DNA of 64,000 nt from Spongiimicrobium salis (lineage in GTDB: Bacteria > Bacteroidota > Bacteroidia > Flavobacteriales > Flavobacteriaceae). This document shows, one piece after another, positions 62,412-64,000 of the stretch. Under the pieces are notes generated by a model. It was not told the DNA's origin. It saw only the letters and a list, made by a program, of their open reading frames with translations, and did no database searches. The translations under genes were made by a program, and so were the position numbers. Location of the stretch: positions 186,001-250,000 of the forward strand of contig NZ_JBHEQA010000005.1 in assembly GCF_043678055.1 (NCBI RefSeq). Reading direction: 5' to 3'. Each line of letters starts with the position of its first letter. Position 1 is the stretch's first letter.

Positions 62412-62927
62412 CTAGATTTTTTTCATCTGCTGCTGCATCATTTTAATCTGTTCGGCCAGCATATTTTGTTTATCCAATTTTTTTGCTTCTTTAAGGAGTG
62501 CAGTGGCTTCTCTCTTTCGACGCTTTTGCATGGCAATACCGGCAAGACTTAGTTTAGCCATGGCGATATCATAATCCATGGTCAAACCTAATTTCAAGGC
62601 TTTCTTAAAATACTTTTCCGCTTGGGTAAGGTTCTTTTGGGAAAAGATGATTCCATGAAGGTAATTGTAATATCCTTGTTGCTTAACGGTAAGTGCCGCT
62701 TCCGGGTTTTTAATCTTATCGAGCCATTTTTTGGTCCCCTCCATATCTTGCTTTCGCATTCGGAGAAAAGCCAAGAGAATGATTTCATTTCTGAAATAGA
62801 GGAATATAAAAATCAGGGATAATAAAATGAGAAAAATACCATTACCAATATTTTCTTCTACAAATTGGTATCCGGCATAGGCTAGGATTAACCCAGCAAT
62901 AATGAGTTTAAAAATTTTATTGAACAT
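62412..62927 (-). CDS. Hypothetical membrane protein with TPR-like tail
   Basis: I do not recognise a named family. The 171 residues have two adjacent hydrophobic helices at the N-terminus (LIIAGLILAYAGYQFV and GIFLILLSLIFIFLYF, about 8-45). The remainder is a basic helical region (YYNYLHGIIFSQKNLTQAEK; YFKKALKLGLTMDYDIAMAK) whose spacing resembles tetratricopeptide repeats. This would place a small protein-binding module at the inner membrane. It lies 9 bp after the DUF6263-like gene and is probably co-transcribed with it. Confidence 0.7.
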   Translation of the reverse strand: MFNKIFKLIIAGLILAYAGYQFVEENIGNGIFLILLSLIFIFLYFRNEIILLAFLRMRKQDMEGTKKWLDKIKNPEAALTVKQQGYYNYLHGIIFSQKNLTQAEKYFKKALKLGLTMDYDIAMAKLSLAGIAMQKRRKREATALLKEAKKLDKQNMLAEQIKMMQQQMKKI

Positions 62928-62936
62928 ATTCTTGTG

Positions 62937-63821
62937 TTATTCTTTGATTAATTCGTAGGTCGTAGTCGATTTTATGGTAGTGGGTATTTGTTGGTCCCCC
63001 AATTGTGCAATGGTGGAAAAACCTTCGGAAGTACTTGTTACTTTCATGGTCCTAATAAAACCTGTTGTAATATCTGTGGTTATTTGTGTCTCCTGAGTGC
63101 CATTTAATGCCATGCTAGTGGCAGCTTCCTTAACATCCATGATGATGTTTGCTTTGCCGGAGATTATGGCATTTGTTGTGTTCAGGCTATCCAAAGTCCA
63201 GCGATTTTTAGCCATCAGTTTTCCCTGGTACTCGTTTTCCCAAGTACCTCCAATACTAATGGGAGCGCTAGGGTAAATAAATGTCATTTGCTTATAACTA
63301 TTGGAAAGGGCTTTGGAGCCAAACTCTTTTTCCAACGACTTCTTCATAAGGTTAAGGGAGAAGTCATCCTTTAGACCAGAAGCTTTGGCCATTTTGGCAA
63401 CAAGACTATCTCCTCCTTCTACCGCTAAAATATCCCCAGTCTTTGCCAAAGTAATTTTTACGGGATAATTCAAAATAGCATTAAACACTTTAGACTGCGG
63501 ATCTTCTTCCTTAACTTCTTTGGCTTTGATATTCATCAAAGGCCCTTGAATATTGGACATCATCATAAGATTCAAATCTTCGAACGATAAATCAATTTCG
63601 TAGGTATCTTCTTTTTCACCAACCACTTTAAAGGTCAAAATCCCACTGATGATATTCGTAATTTCTTGTACGGCTCCATCCAATTCTTGACTGATTACCT
63701 GCTCCGCATGTTGTCTGACCATAAAAGTGTCTCCTTCCTTGAGATGATATTCCAAAGCAGTTTGTCCAGAGACCGTATATCCTATAAAAAAGGACAGGAA
63801 AAAGAGCAAAAAAGATTTCAT
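62937..63821 (-). CDS. DUF6263-like exported protein
   Basis: The 294 residues begin with a signal peptide (cleavage near YTVSGQ). The mature part is beta-rich: YHLKEGDTFMVRQHAEQVIS, IISGILTFKVVGEKEDTYEI, YPVKITLAKTGDILAVEGGD, PISIGGTWENEYQG and a late GTQETQITTDITTGFIRTMK. This pattern is that of the DUF6263 family of unknown function, common in Bacteroidota. A -7 box lies 25 nt before the start. It pairs with the hypothetical membrane protein 9 bp downstream. Confidence 0.7.
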   Translation of the reverse strand: MKSFLLFFLSFFIGYTVSGQTALEYHLKEGDTFMVRQHAEQVISQELDGAVQEITNIISGILTFKVVGEKEDTYEIDLSFEDLNLMMMSNIQGPLMNIKAKEVKEEDPQSKVFNAILNYPVKITLAKTGDILAVEGGDSLVAKMAKASGLKDDFSLNLMKKSLEKEFGSKALSNSYKQMTFIYPSAPISIGGTWENEYQGKLMAKNRWTLDSLNTTNAIISGKANIIMDVKEAATSMALNGTQETQITTDITTGFIRTMKVTSTSEGFSTIAQLGDQQIPTTIKSTTTYELIKE

Positions 63822-63846
63822 TTTCAGTAACTCATATTAGATACGG

Positions 63847-63854
63847 CAAAAGTA
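63847..63854 (-). promoter_or_regulatory. -7 box of the DUF6263-like gene
   Basis: TACTTTTG on the minus strand matches TAnnTTTG and lies 25 nt before the ATG at 63821. It is divergent from the promoter at 63888-63918. Confidence 0.5.
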
Positions 63855-63887
63855 ATAAAAACAATTCGAAACATTTTTTTAAATACA

Positions 63888-63918
63888 TTTGCCAAAGCAA
63901 AAACTCTTTGTATATTTG
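63888..63918 (+). promoter_or_regulatory. Consensus promoter of the gene at the right edge
   Basis: TTTG (63888-63891) and TATATTTG (63911-63918) have a 19-bp spacer and match the Bacteroidota housekeeping consensus fully. The leader to the ATG at 63989 would be about 65 nt. Confidence 0.8.
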
Positions 63919-63988
63919 CAGCCGGAATTTAGAAGGCAAATTTACAGTCTTCGGAAGTATTCACACAACTATTTAAAATTTTTCGGCA

Positions 63989-64000
63989 ATGAAAAGAACA
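63989..64000 (+). CDS. 5' end of a gene, possibly ribosomal protein L34
   Basis: Only ATG AAA AGA ACA (MKRT) is inside the window. Ribosomal protein L34 (rpmH) begins MKRT in many bacteria, and the strong promoter with a leader of about 65 nt would suit it. Four residues cannot prove identity, so this is a guess from the N-terminus and promoter only. Confidence 0.4.

Noticed and set aside
1..64000. Search for CRISPR arrays, tRNA or rRNA genes, insertion sequences, phage genes, toxin-antitoxin pairs and defence islands.
   Set aside because: No direct-repeat array, cloverleaf-like sequence, transposase, integrase or known defence-domain protein was found on reading either strand; a tool-based scan could still find a small RNA.

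Overview
The window looks like chromosomal DNA of a marine-type member of the Flavobacteriaceae (Bacteroidota). Support comes from a SusC/SusD pair next to a hybrid two-component regulator, a type B L31 protein, many Bacteroidota-type -7 boxes (TAnnTTTG), AT-rich intergenic DNA, many short lipoproteins and weak ribosome binding sites. The genus cannot be fixed from the sequence alone. I saw no rRNA, tRNA, CRISPR array, insertion sequence, phage gene or integration scar. Every gene inside the window appears intact. Only the first gene and the last four codons are cut by the window edges.

Layout. (1) 1-12.2 kb, plus strand: the right end of a polysaccharide-utilisation-type locus: hybrid sensor/AraC regulator, SusC, SusD and a large VCBS/ASPIC-UnbV lipoprotein. 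(2) 12.4-25.8 kb, minus strand: mixed metabolism and envelope genes. These are a BtuF-like metal receptor without signal peptide, a deiodinase-like thioredoxin-fold lipoprotein, an alpha/beta hydrolase, an RluA-type pseudouridine synthase, a PLP decarboxylase, an alcohol dehydrogenase, a TraB-like lipoprotein, an arginase-family protein, M1 and M28 peptidases, an MFS transporter and a beta-propeller/SnoaL fusion. (3) 25.8-29.9 kb: a fused trehalose-6-phosphate synthase/phosphatase divergent from a GH15 enzyme. (4) 29.9-32.7 kb: a GNAT-fold protein and a second PLP decarboxylase. (5) 32.7-40.8 kb, minus strand: a fatty-acid beta-oxidation cluster (acyl-CoA ligase; then MarR regulator, HAD/ECH fusion, thiolase, acyl-CoA dehydrogenase) ending at a clear terminator. 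A 30-bp perfect palindrome lies at the marR promoter. (6) 41.2-46.8 kb: nudK, purL and an RsmB-type methyltransferase. (7) 47-49.6 kb: a BNR-repeat lipoprotein, then a TetR regulator and SDR enzyme, each preceded by a TGGAAT...ATTCCA inverted repeat. (8) 49.7-57 kb, minus strand: a small basic secreted protein, an ECF sigma factor with its two usual companions, an MsbA-like exporter, a phosphohexomutase, a GT2 enzyme and a DUF4199 protein. (9) 57-64 kb: rpmE2, a GlmU-like protein, mtaB, small hydrolase and GNAT genes, a lytic transglycosylase, two hypotheticals and the first codons of a gene beginning MKRT, possibly rpmH.

How genes fit together. The first block should import and sense a glycan. 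The trehalose block makes trehalose and may also degrade it. The fad block forms a complete activation and beta-oxidation cycle under a probable MarR repressor. The TetR/SDR block looks self-regulated. The remaining genes are mostly ordinary housekeeping. I did not find a clearly new multi-gene system. The best leads are the operator architectures at marR and tetR, metal-ligand and selenocysteine-position substitutions in three enzymes, the propeller/SnoaL fusion in the trehalose cluster, and two probable leaderless genes.
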